From NCBI GenBank assembly GCA_003456155.1, contig DMPC01000168.1, forward strand, positions 1-25,549: 25,549 nucleotides of DNA, written 5' to 3'. The notes under the pieces are model-generated. The model saw nothing but the letters and a program-made list of their open reading frames with translations, was not told the origin of the DNA and made no database searches. Of the stretch, positions 14,949 to 22,424 are shown piece after piece (the first letter of the stretch is position 1; the number at the start of each line of letters is the position of its first letter). Position numbers and translations under genes: made by a program. Source of the DNA: Actinomycetota bacterium (GTDB lineage: Bacteria > Actinomycetota > Actinomycetes > S36-B12).

Positions 14949-16028
14949 TCAGCTGTCGGGGTTCGGCAGGGTCACATCACGGACGAAGGCCTCCAGGTCG
15001 GTGTTCGCCTGGAGGAACTGACGCAACGTCCGCACCGTGGCTCCGTAGGAGGTGAACTCCGAGACGGCCAAGCCGTCCTCGTCGTAGGCCTTCCGGAACT
15101 CCGAGAAGTTGTCATACAGCGCCTCGAGGATGCGCGGGTCGACGGCCTCGTCAAGTCGATGCGCGGGCTCGATCCCGCTGACGTTGATGCGCTTCTGCCA
15201 GCCGAAGGGCGGGGAGATGACGACATCGCCACCGATGAACTGGCTCCAGTGCATGTGATTACGGAAGGCGGCGGACAGCAGGCGCGTGCGGTACCCGCGC
15301 TCCTGGTAGATGCGGTGCGCGTTCTTGAACACGGCAACGCCCGCCCACTCGGTGACTCCCGGATCGACGGTGATCTGCTCCTTCTCAGCCGACACCCGCA
15401 TCCAGTCGTCGGTGCGACCCACCATGATCGTGCAGACCGGACCCATGCGTGAGACGTCCAGGCCCTCCGCCTCCCTGCGTCGGAGTCCGCGCTCCACGGC
15501 CTCCGCGACGGCGACGGCCTGCGCGACGGTGAACGAGACGGTCGCGTTGACGCTCACACCCCGATAGGTGACCTCCTCGAAGGCAGCCGCTCCGGCCGCC
15601 GTCACAGGGATCTTCACGATCATGTTGGGTGCCAGCTGGCTGAACTCGACCGCCTGCTCGACGAGAGCCGAGGTGTCGCGATAGAGCCGCGGATCGGTCT
15701 GGATCGACAGCCGTCCGTTCACGCCGTCGTACCGCTCGAAGGCGGGGACCAGGAGCTGCGCCGCCTCGATCGACAGGCGCTTCACCATCGCCCAGCCGAT
15801 CTCGTCCTCCGTCGCGGTCGGATGCGAGGCCGCGAACTCCGCGATCCGCGGCGCCCAGGTGTCGCGGTCCGCCTTGAGAGCAGCGAGTGCGATCACCGGA
15901 TTGCAGGTCGCCCCGACGGCACCCCAGCCGATCGCCTCGGACAGCTCGCGGGGATCCGCCGAGTCGTTCCACAGGACCGTCGGGGTGGTCTGCGCCATGC
16001 GGAGCAGCGGGGATGCGCTGGTGGACAT
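14949..16028 (-). CDS. Transaldolase-fold aldolase
   Basis: 359-aa member of the transaldolase (TAL/FSA) class I aldolase superfamily. Asp22 in LWNDSADP, Asn43 in the ATCNP block, and Lys139 in NMIVKIPVT occupy the positions of the E. coli TalB catalytic Asp17, Asn35 and Schiff-base Lys132. The GVSVNATVSFTVAQA strand follows as in the family. It differs from housekeeping transaldolase in sequence and in context. There is no transketolase or glucose-6-phosphate dehydrogenase. Instead it lies 11 bp after a CoA-acylating semialdehyde dehydrogenase, with AGGAGGG overlapping that gene's stop region. A retro-aldol role in a catabolic pathway is therefore more likely than the pentose phosphate step; this is inference. 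Confidence 0.85.
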   Translation of the reverse strand: MSTSASPLLRMAQTTPTVLWNDSADPRELSEAIGWGAVGATCNPVIALAALKADRDTWAPRIAEFAASHPTATEDEIGWAMVKRLSIEAAQLLVPAFERYDGVNGRLSIQTDPRLYRDTSALVEQAVEFSQLAPNMIVKIPVTAAGAAAFEEVTYRGVSVNATVSFTVAQAVAVAEAVERGLRRREAEGLDVSRMGPVCTIMVGRTDDWMRVSAEKEQITVDPGVTEWAGVAVFKNAHRIYQERGYRTRLLSAAFRNHMHWSQFIGGDVVISPPFGWQKRINVSGIEPAHRLDEAVDPRILEALYDNFSEFRKAYDEDGLAVSEFTSYGATVRTLRQFLQANTDLEAFVRDVTLPNPDS

Positions 16029-16039
16029 GGTGTTCCCTC

Positions 16040-17533
16040 CTAGGACTGAGTGGGGAAGCCGAGGTTGATGCCGCCGTGGCTGGGATCGAGCCATCGGCTG
16101 GTCACGACCTTGCCACGGGTGAAGAAGTGCACGCCCTCCGCCCCATGGGCGTGCGAGTCGCCGAACAGGGAGGCCTTCCAGCCCCCGAAGGAGTAGTAGG
16201 CCATCGGCACCGGGATGGGCACGTTGACACCGATCATGCCCACCTCGATCTCGTTCTGGAAACGTCGGGCTGCACCACCGTCGTTCGTGAAGATCGCGGT
16301 GCCGTTCCCGTAGGGGTGGGCGTTGATCACCTCGACGCCGGCCTCGAAGGATGGCACCCGAACCACGGAGAGGACCGGGCCGAAGATCTCATCGGAGTAG
16401 ATCGACATGTCGGTCGTGACGTGATCGAAGAGCGTGGGCAGCAGCCAGAACCCGTTCGGGTCCCCGTCGACCTCCCCGATCCGGCCATCGACCACGAGGG
16501 ATGCGCCTGACGCCTCTCCGGCGTCGACGTAGGACCTGACCTTGTCCCGGTGCACCCCTGTGACGAGCGGGCCCATGTCGCACGCACGCCGGCCGTCACC
16601 GACCTTGAGTGACGGCATGCGCTCCGCGATCTTCGCCACGAGCTCGTCACCGATCGGGTCGACCGCCAGCACGACCGAGATGGCCATGCAGCGCTCCCCC
16701 GCCGAGCCGAAGCCCGCGTTGACCGCCTGATCGGCCGCAAGGTCGAGGTCGGCATCCGGAAGGACGAGCATGTGGTTCTTCGCTCCCCCGAGAGCCTGGA
16801 CGCGCTTGCCGTTCCTGGTGCCCGTCTCGTAGATGTAGCGGGCAATCGGCGTGGAGCCGACGAACGAGATGCTCTTCACGTCCTTGTTCTCGAGCAGCCC
16901 GTCGACAGCCTCCTTGTCGCCATGCACGACGTTGAACACGCCGTCGGGCAGGCCGGCCTGCTGCCACAGCTCAGCCAGGTACATGACAGCGGAGGGATCC
17001 TTCTCACTCGGCTTCACGACGACCGTGTTGCCCGCGGCGATGGCGATCGGGAAGAACCACATCGGGACCATCGCCGGGAAGTTGAACGGCGAAATGATCC
17101 CCACGACGCCCAGGGGCTGCCGGATCGAGTACACGTCGACCCCGGTCGAGACGCCCTCGGAGAAGCCGCCCTTCAGCAGGTGCGGGATGCCGCACGCGAA
17201 CTCGACGACCTCGAGCCCGCGGGTCACCTCGCCCAATGCATCCGAGAGCACCTTGCCGTGCTCCTCGGTGATCAGGGCGGCCACCTTCTCCTTGTTGGCA
17301 TTGAGCAGCTCGCGGAACGCGAAGAGGACCTGCGCGCGCCGCGTGAGCGAGGCGTCTCGCCAGGCCGGGAACGCAGCCTTGGCCACCGCGACGGCGTCGT
17401 CGAGCACGTCGCGCGACGCGAAGTCGACGGTCTTGGTCACCTTGCCCGTGGCGGGGTCATAGACATCGCCGCTGCGCTCGGGGGTTCCCTGCCAGAGGCG
17501 GCCGTCAATCCAGTGCGTGACTCGCGTGCTCAT
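16040..17533 (-). CDS. mmsA: CoA-acylating methylmalonate/malonate-semialdehyde dehydrogenase
   Basis: 497-aa ALDH-superfamily enzyme of the MmsA/IolA branch. It oxidises a short-chain semialdehyde with NAD+ and CoA, giving propionyl- or acetyl-CoA with loss of CO2. The catalytic Cys282 lies in GSAGERCMAIS and Asn151 in SPFNFP. The general-base Glu of ordinary ALDHs is replaced in LGGAKNH (Asn253), as expected for the CoA-dependent type. Arg105 and Arg281 match the two arginines that bind the substrate carboxylate in Bacillus IolA. The ATG has GAAGGA upstream and lies 49 bp after the dioxygenase gene. No iol or valine-degradation genes are nearby, so its aldehyde probably comes from the neighbouring aldolase. 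Confidence 0.93.
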   Translation of the reverse strand: MSTRVTHWIDGRLWQGTPERSGDVYDPATGKVTKTVDFASRDVLDDAVAVAKAAFPAWRDASLTRRAQVLFAFRELLNANKEKVAALITEEHGKVLSDALGEVTRGLEVVEFACGIPHLLKGGFSEGVSTGVDVYSIRQPLGVVGIISPFNFPAMVPMWFFPIAIAAGNTVVVKPSEKDPSAVMYLAELWQQAGLPDGVFNVVHGDKEAVDGLLENKDVKSISFVGSTPIARYIYETGTRNGKRVQALGGAKNHMLVLPDADLDLAADQAVNAGFGSAGERCMAISVVLAVDPIGDELVAKIAERMPSLKVGDGRRACDMGPLVTGVHRDKVRSYVDAGEASGASLVVDGRIGEVDGDPNGFWLLPTLFDHVTTDMSIYSDEIFGPVLSVVRVPSFEAGVEVINAHPYGNGTAIFTNDGGAARRFQNEIEVGMIGVNVPIPVPMAYYSFGGWKASLFGDSHAHGAEGVHFFTRGKVVTSRWLDPSHGGINLGFPTQS

Positions 17534-17582
17534 GGTGCTTCCTTCAGGTGGTGGGTGGGCGATGGGGTCTGGGGTGACGCAG

Positions 17583-18734
17583 TCACGGAAGCCTCCTGCT
17601 CTGAGCGAGGGAGAGCTCGGCCATGACCTCCTGCGTCGATGCCCGCCTGCCGAGGGCGCGGCGGAGGATCTGCGCGGAGCTCTCCGGCGCAAGGCCGCCG
17701 ATGGGCTGATCCTGGTCGAGGTTGGTCGGGAAGGCATATCCCTCGGCACATGCGGCGACCACGTTGTCGATCGCCCAGTCGGGCCACCTTTCGGACGACT
17801 CCAGGAGAACGGGATACAGGGCGCCACACATGGCGACCCTGTCGACCGACTCCATGGCGCGACCGAAGGCCGATGACACCTGCAACAGGTTCACCATGCG
17901 ATCCAGATCCGACGAGCGATTCGTGCCGGCCGCGTGCAGGAGTGCGGGGCTGAAGAACAGGACGTCTCCCTTGGCCAGCGGCAGTTGCACGACCCGTTCG
18001 GCGAACAGCTCACGGACCTCGGCGACGTGGTAGGCCTGATAGGCCCGCTCGAGTCGCTGGGAATGGGGCAGCAGCATGGTCGGCCCGCTCTCGACCGGCA
18101 TGTCGACGTGGGCGACCGCGCCCTGCAGGGTCAGGTAGGGCGACATGCGCTGGACGTGCTCGGGGAAGCGCACCACCATCTCCTGCGACTGGAATCCGAG
18201 GTGGTAGTCGCAGTGGGGATCCTGAGCCGCGCCTCCCGGATGGACCACGTTGACCTGAGACGTCATCTGGTAGCCCGGGCCGAGCCATGCCTCACTGACC
18301 ACGGCGATCGCATCCTGGGAGAAGTAGCGCGCGAACACCTGCGGTGCCTGCAGTGCGAGCTTCTGCTGCGCGTTCCAGATGCGCGAGTTCGCACCAGGCC
18401 GGCCGAAGTGATCCCCGGCCTGTGCTCCGGAAGCCCTCTCCTGGTCGATGATGTCGGCGAACACCTCGGTCGCCTCGTCGATGACTGAGGTGTCGGCGAA
18501 GGCCCCGCTCAGCAGGACCACTCCTGGTCCTGTGTCGAGCGCCCGGGCGAGCTCCGCCTTCAGGGCGTCGCGCTCGCGGCCCTGGACGCCGGCCCATCGC
18601 TGGGCGTCGTAGACCAGGACCTCAGAGCGCACCTCCAGGGCGGCCGGGTAGTCGTCGTGATCGACGCGCGTGTCGGTGAGATCAGCGAGCTGTGCTGCGA
18701 CGGCCAGCCCTGGGCGGCCTGGGGTGTCGGACAC
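17583..18734 (-). CDS. PhyH-family Fe(II)/2-oxoglutarate dioxygenase
   Basis: 383-aa non-heme iron oxygenase of the phytanoyl-CoA hydroxylase family. The facial triad reads HCD in QDPHCDYHLG (His174, Asp176) and the distal His267 in LLHAAGTNRS, with Arg273 placed to bind the 2-oxoglutarate carboxylate. It is longer than most PhyH proteins, with an extra N-terminal region of about 70 residues and a C-terminal helical tail. I chose the GTG at 18734 because GGAGGT lies four bases before it. The in-frame GTG 42 bases upstream would place a perfect palindrome inside the coding region and has a badly spaced ribosome site. It is the first gene of a run with mmsA and the aldolase. The family hydroxylates many substrates, and this one is unknown. 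Confidence 0.85.
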   Translation of the reverse strand: MSDTPGRPGLAVAAQLADLTDTRVDHDDYPAALEVRSEVLVYDAQRWAGVQGRERDALKAELARALDTGPGVVLLSGAFADTSVIDEATEVFADIIDQERASGAQAGDHFGRPGANSRIWNAQQKLALQAPQVFARYFSQDAIAVVSEAWLGPGYQMTSQVNVVHPGGAAQDPHCDYHLGFQSQEMVVRFPEHVQRMSPYLTLQGAVAHVDMPVESGPTMLLPHSQRLERAYQAYHVAEVRELFAERVVQLPLAKGDVLFFSPALLHAAGTNRSSDLDRMVNLLQVSSAFGRAMESVDRVAMCGALYPVLLESSERWPDWAIDNVVAACAEGYAFPTNLDQDQPIGGLAPESSAQILRRALGRRASTQEVMAELSLAQSRRLP

Positions 18735-18756
18735 GCGGACCTCCGCACCTGCCGGG

Positions 18757-18776
18757 GTGTTGGAACGTTCCAACAC
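18757..18776. promoter_or_regulatory. Perfect 20-bp palindrome, probable operator of the dioxygenase operon
   Basis: GTGTTGGAACGTTCCAACAC is identical to its reverse complement. The core TTGGAACGTTCCAA is centred on CG, as in operators of many LacI-family repressors. It lies 22 bp upstream of the preferred dioxygenase start, downstream of a weak promoter-like pair (TTGCGC, CACGAT on the minus strand), where binding would block transcription. No LacI-type gene is in the window, and LysR proteins usually prefer T-N11-A sites, so the regulator is probably encoded elsewhere. Confidence 0.65.
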
Positions 18777-18841
18777 TTCTCCGGGAATCGTGACACATGG
18801 TCGCGGTCCGGCGCAAGGCAGGGCCGCAGCGCGCCGCGCCG

Positions 18842-19144
18842 TCAGTGAGGGGTGCGAGCCGTCGCGGCCAGCTCGCGACGCGGAGCAGCATCCGTGACGG
18901 GTCGGCGATCGGCCTTCACGACCAGGTGCGCCATCGCTGACGAGACGCGGGCGAAGGCGCGGATGCGCACGACCGCCGGGGCATCCTCGTCGACCATGAC
19001 GTCGATCAGGATGGGCTCCACACCGAGGTCCCGCGCGTCATGCGCGAGGAGCAGGAGGTCGACGTCGGCGGCCGGAATCCCCTCGCGGGCGATCACCTCA
19101 CCGGTGTGGATGAGCCGGTCGATCTGGGCTGCTGGGGTGGTCAT
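18842..19144 (-). CDS. Unknown 100-aa protein
   Basis: Begins MTTPAAQIDRLIHTGEVIAR, then an acidic stretch DVDLLLLAHDARDLGVEP and a basic tail. It has no Cys, signal peptide or membrane segment. I do not recognise a family. GGAGG seven bases before the ATG (19144) and consistent codon bias support expression; a longer frame to 19219 has no ribosome site. It lies between the divergent LysR gene and the dioxygenase operon, the usual position of a LysR target gene. It is separated from the dioxygenase by 107 bp carrying the palindrome, so it may be an independent unit or the first cistron. Confidence 0.7.
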   Translation of the reverse strand: MTTPAAQIDRLIHTGEVIAREGIPAADVDLLLLAHDARDLGVEPILIDVMVDEDAPAVVRIRAFARVSSAMAHLVVKADRRPVTDAAPRRELAATARTPH

Positions 19145-19206
19145 GACGCTCCCTCCGGGATTCGGGCCATCGTTCGTTCTGGCTTCCTCTCGAAGGTAGG
19201 TGATCC

Positions 19207-19266
19207 TTGCAATAAACACAAACGATGATTATTGATCGTGTCGATCGTTTATGCTTATGTATACCC
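19207..19266. promoter_or_regulatory. AT-rich divergent promoter/operator region of the LysR gene
   Basis: The most AT-rich stretch in this half of the window. It holds nested dyads: GATCG-TGT-CGATC (19234-19246), AAACGAT (19220-19226) with ATCGTTT (19244-19250), and ATAAAC (19212-19217) with GTTTAT (19247-19252). TATGCT (19250-19255) is a good -10 for the LysR gene, placing the transcript start only a few bases before its ATG. The dyads overlap this promoter, as expected for LysR autorepression and divergent activation. Confidence 0.55.
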
Positions 19267-20202
19267 ATGAGCCTCCCGGACCTGGACCTCAGGCACCTGC
19301 GTGCCCTCATCGCCGTCGCGGAGGAAGGCACGTTCATCGGAGCGGCGGACGCGCTGCGCCTCTCGCAGGCCGCGGTGAGCCAGCAGATCGCCGGCCTCGA
19401 GCGTGCCGTCGGGCAGCGCGTGTTCGATCGACCCGGTGGCCCCCGCCCGGTGACGCTCACCCCGGCCGGCCGGCTGCTTCTGCAGTACGCCCACCGGATC
19501 ATGGACCTGCTCGCGACGGCGGCAACCGACCTCAACGATCTGGCGAGCGGCACCCGAGGGCGCCTGTCGATCGGCACGTACCAGAGCGTGTCGGTCCAGC
19601 TGCTGCCCGACGTTGTCCGGCAGGTGCGGCAGGCGGCGCCCGACCTGCTCATCAGCCTGATCGAGCACGATCGCAACGAGGAGCTCGTCGACGAGCTCCT
19701 CGCCGGGAGCATCGACGTGACCTTCCTCGCGGGCCCCTACGACCATGACGGCCTCGACCTGAGCCTGCTCGGCACCGATCCGTTCGTGCTGCTGCTCCCC
19801 GCCGAAGGCGAGCTCGCCCGTGCCCATCCGGGTCGCAGGTTCCCGACCGAGGCGCTGGCCGAGATCCCGCTCGTCGGCGAGCACGAGCCCCAGTACGGGG
19901 CGGGCACCATCAATGCCGGCCTCCGAGGCCTGGGCCTGCGACCCCGGTACGCCTTCCGGTCGTACGACAACGGCGCCCAGCAGGGCATGGTGCGCGCCGG
20001 GGTGGGTCCGGCGATCATGCCGCTGCTCGCCACCGACCCGAGCGATCCGGGGATCGTGATCAAGACCCTGCAGCCTCCCCTGGAGCCACGGACGATCATG
20101 CTCGCCACACGCAAGGGTGCGACCAGGACTCCCGCCACCGACACCTTCATGCAGATCGCGAAGAGGGAGTGCCGGGCACGACTGGCCCGCGCGCGCGCCT
20201 GA
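19267..20202 (+). CDS. LysR-family transcriptional regulator
   Basis: 311 aa. The N-terminal winged helix-turn-helix (LDLRHLRALIAVAEEGTFIGA, then LSQAAVSQQIAGLE) covers about residues 5-64. A linker helix and a two-lobed periplasmic-binding-type effector domain (about 95-300) follow. The ATG at 19267 gives the standard LysR N-terminus; an upstream ATG at 19225 would add 14 residues encoded by operator DNA. There is no Shine-Dalgarno sequence, and the predicted transcript start is about five bases upstream, so translation is probably near-leaderless. It diverges from the 100-aa gene and the dioxygenase cluster, which are its likely targets. The effector is unknown. Confidence 0.92.
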   Translation: MSLPDLDLRHLRALIAVAEEGTFIGAADALRLSQAAVSQQIAGLERAVGQRVFDRPGGPRPVTLTPAGRLLLQYAHRIMDLLATAATDLNDLASGTRGRLSIGTYQSVSVQLLPDVVRQVRQAAPDLLISLIEHDRNEELVDELLAGSIDVTFLAGPYDHDGLDLSLLGTDPFVLLLPAEGELARAHPGRRFPTEALAEIPLVGEHEPQYGAGTINAGLRGLGLRPRYAFRSYDNGAQQGMVRAGVGPAIMPLLATDPSDPGIVIKTLQPPLEPRTIMLATRKGATRTPATDTFMQIAKRECRARLARARA

Positions 20203-20207
20203 CGCCG

Positions 20208-20213
20208 TAGGCT
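20208..20213 (+). promoter_or_regulatory. Predicted -10 box (TAGGCT) of the TMEM175-like gene
   Basis: TAGGCT ends eight bases before the ATG at 20222. No ribosome site is seen in between, so the transcript is probably leaderless. Confidence 0.4.
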
Positions 20214-20221
20214 CCCGTGCC

Positions 20222-20923
20222 ATGAGCGATGGTGCCGACGTCGTGCATGACTCTCCGCCTGCGGAGCAACGGCGCTCCTTCGACCGCCTGGTCAACTTCA
20301 CGGATGCGGTGGTGGCCATCGCCCTCACCCTGCAGCTGCTCCCCCTCACCGAGATTCCCGGACCGCAGGACGGGGAGACCGTGTGGCAGGTCTTGGCCGA
20401 GAACTGGGGGCAGATCTTCGCCTTCCTGCTCAGCTTCATCATCGTGATCGTGATGTGGACCGTCCACAACCGGCTCTTCAACGTCCTGCGCACCTACGAC
20501 GCCACCATCCTGTGGCTCAACATCGCGTGGATGCTGGCCATCGCCTTCCTGCCCTGGCCGACGGCGATGTACGGCAATGCGAACTCCAGCGAGGTGGTCG
20601 GTGGCGGCGGTGTGGGGCTGCTGTACTGGGCGAACCTCGCCCTCATCAGCGCACTCGGGAGCATGATCGCCCATCACGCGCGACGACACCCCGAACTCCT
20701 CGAGCCGGGAGCCCTCAGTCGCGGCTGGCTCGCCCAGACATCTCGAACCCGCTGGCGAGGCCTGGCCTTCACCACCTACCTGCTGATGGTCGGGGTCGCG
20801 AGCGAGCTCCTGGGCTCACACACGGGCTGGCTCGCCCTCGGCCTGTTCCCGCTGGGGCGCTTCTTCTCCGATCGAACGGCACCCGCACCTGAGCCCCACT
20901 CCGCGCAGGCCGCATCGGAATGA
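20222..20923 (+). CDS. TMEM175-like (DUF1211) membrane protein, putative K+ channel
   Basis: 233 aa with about six hydrophobic helices. The first helix carries RLVNFTDAVVAIALTLQLLPL, matching the family signature in which an FSD motif follows a conserved Arg; here it is FTD. Helices around FAFLLSFIIVIVMWTVHNRLF and LNIAWMLAIAFLPWPTAMYG also fit bacterial TMEM175 proteins, which form tetrameric potassium-permeable channels. The Ser-to-Thr change in FSD is conservative. Its stop is one base from the stop of the convergent Rpf-like gene. Ion selectivity is inferred from family membership. Confidence 0.82.
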   Translation: MSDGADVVHDSPPAEQRRSFDRLVNFTDAVVAIALTLQLLPLTEIPGPQDGETVWQVLAENWGQIFAFLLSFIIVIVMWTVHNRLFNVLRTYDATILWLNIAWMLAIAFLPWPTAMYGNANSSEVVGGGGVGLLYWANLALISALGSMIAHHARRHPELLEPGALSRGWLAQTSRTRWRGLAFTTYLLMVGVASELLGSHTGWLALGLFPLGRFFSDRTAPAPEPHSAQAASE

Positions 20924-20924
20924 G

Positions 20925-21599
20925 TCAGCAGTGCCAGCGCCCACCGGCCCAGTGCGCGGCACCGGACATGGTGCGCTCCCAGTTCATGATGGTGTGGAAG
21001 GCGGCGTCCTGCCAGTAGCGCGGCCATCGATGCATCGGAGTGGCTCGCAGATCGGCCAGAACCTTCTTGGCCTCCGAGGCACCCATGAGTGCCTTGTGCT
21101 CCTTCGCCATCATGTAGGTCGCTCCCTTGGCGAGGGCGCGTGAGACCTGATAGGCCCCGAAGTAGTTGCCCCCCGGATTCACGACGTCGTAGTAGCCCTC
21201 GCTCTCCCGCTTGACGATGCACAGACGACGCTCCTCGGCCACCGGCCGGAAGAAGCGCCCGCGATAGAGGCTGCGCTCGATACCCCGGAGGTCCTTGGTC
21301 TGGGGCGAGTGCAGGGTGAACCGCGTGAACGCGGCCTGTCGGACGGCGATGGCCTGGCGTGCGGCAGATGCCCGGCTGGCCTGCTCGGCCGCAGCCATGC
21401 GGCGTGCAGCGGCTGCCATCTGGGCCGGTGACGGAGCCGGGCGAGCCGGTTGGGCCACGGGGGCCTGCTCGACGACGGCCTGCACCAAGGCGGTGTCGGA
21501 CTGTGCAGCCGGGGCCACGACGATGGCTGTGACCACGGCGGTGGCCAGGACGCCGAGGCTGATGGCTCCTGCACCACGAATCCACGAACGAGCGAGCAT
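20925..21599 (-). CDS. Secreted transglycosylase-like (Rpf-type) protein
   Basis: 224 aa. The signal peptide (positively charged start, then ISLGVLATAVVTAIVVAPAA) is followed by a Pro/Ala-rich and Ala/Arg helical stretch to about residue 90. A C-terminal lysozyme-like domain (about 120-224) then has CIVKRESEGYYDVVNPGGNYFGAYQ and a final HWAGGRWHC. Glu132 is at the position of the catalytic Glu of resuscitation-promoting factors, and Cys127 and Cys224 could form a disulfide. The likely role is cleaving peptidoglycan glycan strands in cell-wall turnover. GAGGG lies three bases before the ATG. A leader of roughly 250 nt with stable stems precedes it. Confidence 0.8.
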   Translation of the reverse strand: MLARSWIRGAGAISLGVLATAVVTAIVVAPAAQSDTALVQAVVEQAPVAQPARPAPSPAQMAAAARRMAAAEQASRASAARQAIAVRQAAFTRFTLHSPQTKDLRGIERSLYRGRFFRPVAEERRLCIVKRESEGYYDVVNPGGNYFGAYQVSRALAKGATYMMAKEHKALMGASEAKKVLADLRATPMHRWPRYWQDAAFHTIMNWERTMSGAAHWAGGRWHC

Positions 21600-21862
21600 G
21601 GTCCCTCTTCATTCGGCATCACCCGGTCGGGGCGATGCGTCATGACGATGCAGGTCACCGCACCCCCGGGGCGTCGGTCTGCCCCGGCGGTGCTCTCCAG
21701 CCCCCTGCCCGGCCAGCGCGAATCCCACGCCCTGGCACTGCTGAGCAGTCAGCTCCCCGCGACGGCCTTCGCGAGGGCAACGCCTCGGATGCACCTGCGG
21801 GTGGCGGGCTCATCCGTGCCGCACGATGGGGCCCGAGGACCTCATCGCGGTCCACGACGTTA
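21600..21862 (-). promoter_or_regulatory. Long structured 5' leader of the Rpf-like gene
   Basis: TAACGT (21862-21857, minus strand) is a -10-like box, and the stretch from there to the start codon has no credible gene. It contains a 13-bp stem with one mismatch (GCACC..CGGGGC against GCCCCGG..GGTGC, 21660-21693, loop of 8), the perfect ACTGCT-G-AGCAGT (21737-21749), and GGACC/GGTCC (21837-21853). Actinobacterial rpf genes often have a c-di-AMP (ydaO) riboswitch here, but I do not find the conserved GGGUGAAUC or ACAGCUAACCUC blocks. It may be a diverged or different RNA element. Confidence 0.35.
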
Positions 21863-22041
21863 CGCGGCAGAGGTGACATCCGGGCCGGCCGATGCACCGG
21901 TGAAGCGACCCAATTGCCCGAATTGGAAGGGAAATCCCGTGACCTTGGCAACAGGGAGTCAGGATCCCCGCGGCACCTCCGTGTGAGATGGATCTCCCGG
22001 GCACGTCGTCCCGCCCGGCGTGTCCGCGGCTCGTCGACGCG
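21863..22041. promoter_or_regulatory. Non-coding interval with inverted repeats upstream of the Rpf-like leader
   Basis: Holds CCAATT-GCCCG-AATTGG (21910-21926) followed directly by GGGA-AA-TCCC (21929-21938), in locally lower GC. They lie about 50-75 bp upstream of the -10-like box of the Rpf-like gene, a fitting place for an activator site. GTGAC (21873-21877) and GTTAC (21859-21863) read GTCAC and GTAAC on the minus strand, resembling MtrA half-sites but with wide spacing. No gene is seen. Confidence 0.3.
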
Positions 22042-22323
22042 TCAGCGAGCGACCAGCGCCAGGACCACGATCACCCCGGCGATCACGGCCCCGATCACAA
22101 TCCACGGCACCGTCTTCCTCATGCGATGGAACCGGGGCTTGCCCGTGCCGTCCGCAATCTCCCCCTGGGCGCGCAGCCGGTCATTGGCCCGCGCGATGCG
22201 CTGAGCCTTGGCGATGCGATCCTCAGCCGAGGCCTCCTTGACGCCACCGGACACGAAGTCGTCATCGAGCACCAGCTCGTCGATGCGGTCGAGGTCATCC
22301 AGCGGATCGGGCTCGCTGCTCAT
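22042..22323 (-). CDS. Small tail-anchored membrane protein, unknown function
   Basis: 93 aa. An acidic N-terminus (MSSEPDPLDDLDRIDELVLDDD) leads to a helical Ala/Arg-rich segment (EDRIAKAQRIARANDRLRAQGE) and then a single C-terminal helix (VPWIVIGAVIAGVIVVLALVA) with almost nothing after it. This is the layout of a tail-anchored protein with its bulk in the cytoplasm. GAAGGGAG upstream of the ATG supports the start; an in-frame extension to 22407 has no ribosome site. I do not recognise a named family. Confidence 0.72.
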   Translation of the reverse strand: MSSEPDPLDDLDRIDELVLDDDFVSGGVKEASAEDRIAKAQRIARANDRLRAQGEIADGTGKPRFHRMRKTVPWIVIGAVIAGVIVVLALVAR

Positions 22324-22388
22324 CGGGCTCCCTTCGGGTGGGACTGCCAGAGTACGTCGTTGGCACCGAGCGCCCTCGCTCGGTGGCC

Positions 22389-22394
22389 TACGCT
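22389..22394 (+). promoter_or_regulatory. Predicted -10 box (TACGCT) of the SDR gene
   Basis: TACGCT predicts a start near 22401 and a leader of about 24 nt containing GAGGGGG before the ATG. It is the same hexamer as ahead of the UPF0303 gene. Confidence 0.4.
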
Positions 22395-22424
22395 GCCGGG
22401 CACGCACTCATCCGAGGGGGAACC

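Noticed and set aside
21600..21862. c-di-AMP (ydaO-yuaA) riboswitch before the Rpf-like gene
   Set aside because: The location fits, but the conserved sequence blocks could not be found on the minus strand, so it is listed only as an unclassified structured leader.
21940..21985. Cobalamin-riboswitch-like words (AGTCAGGAT near GGCAAC) on the plus strand
   Set aside because: Only a fragment of the B12 box is matched, the rest of the scaffold is missing, and no gene in that direction begins nearby.
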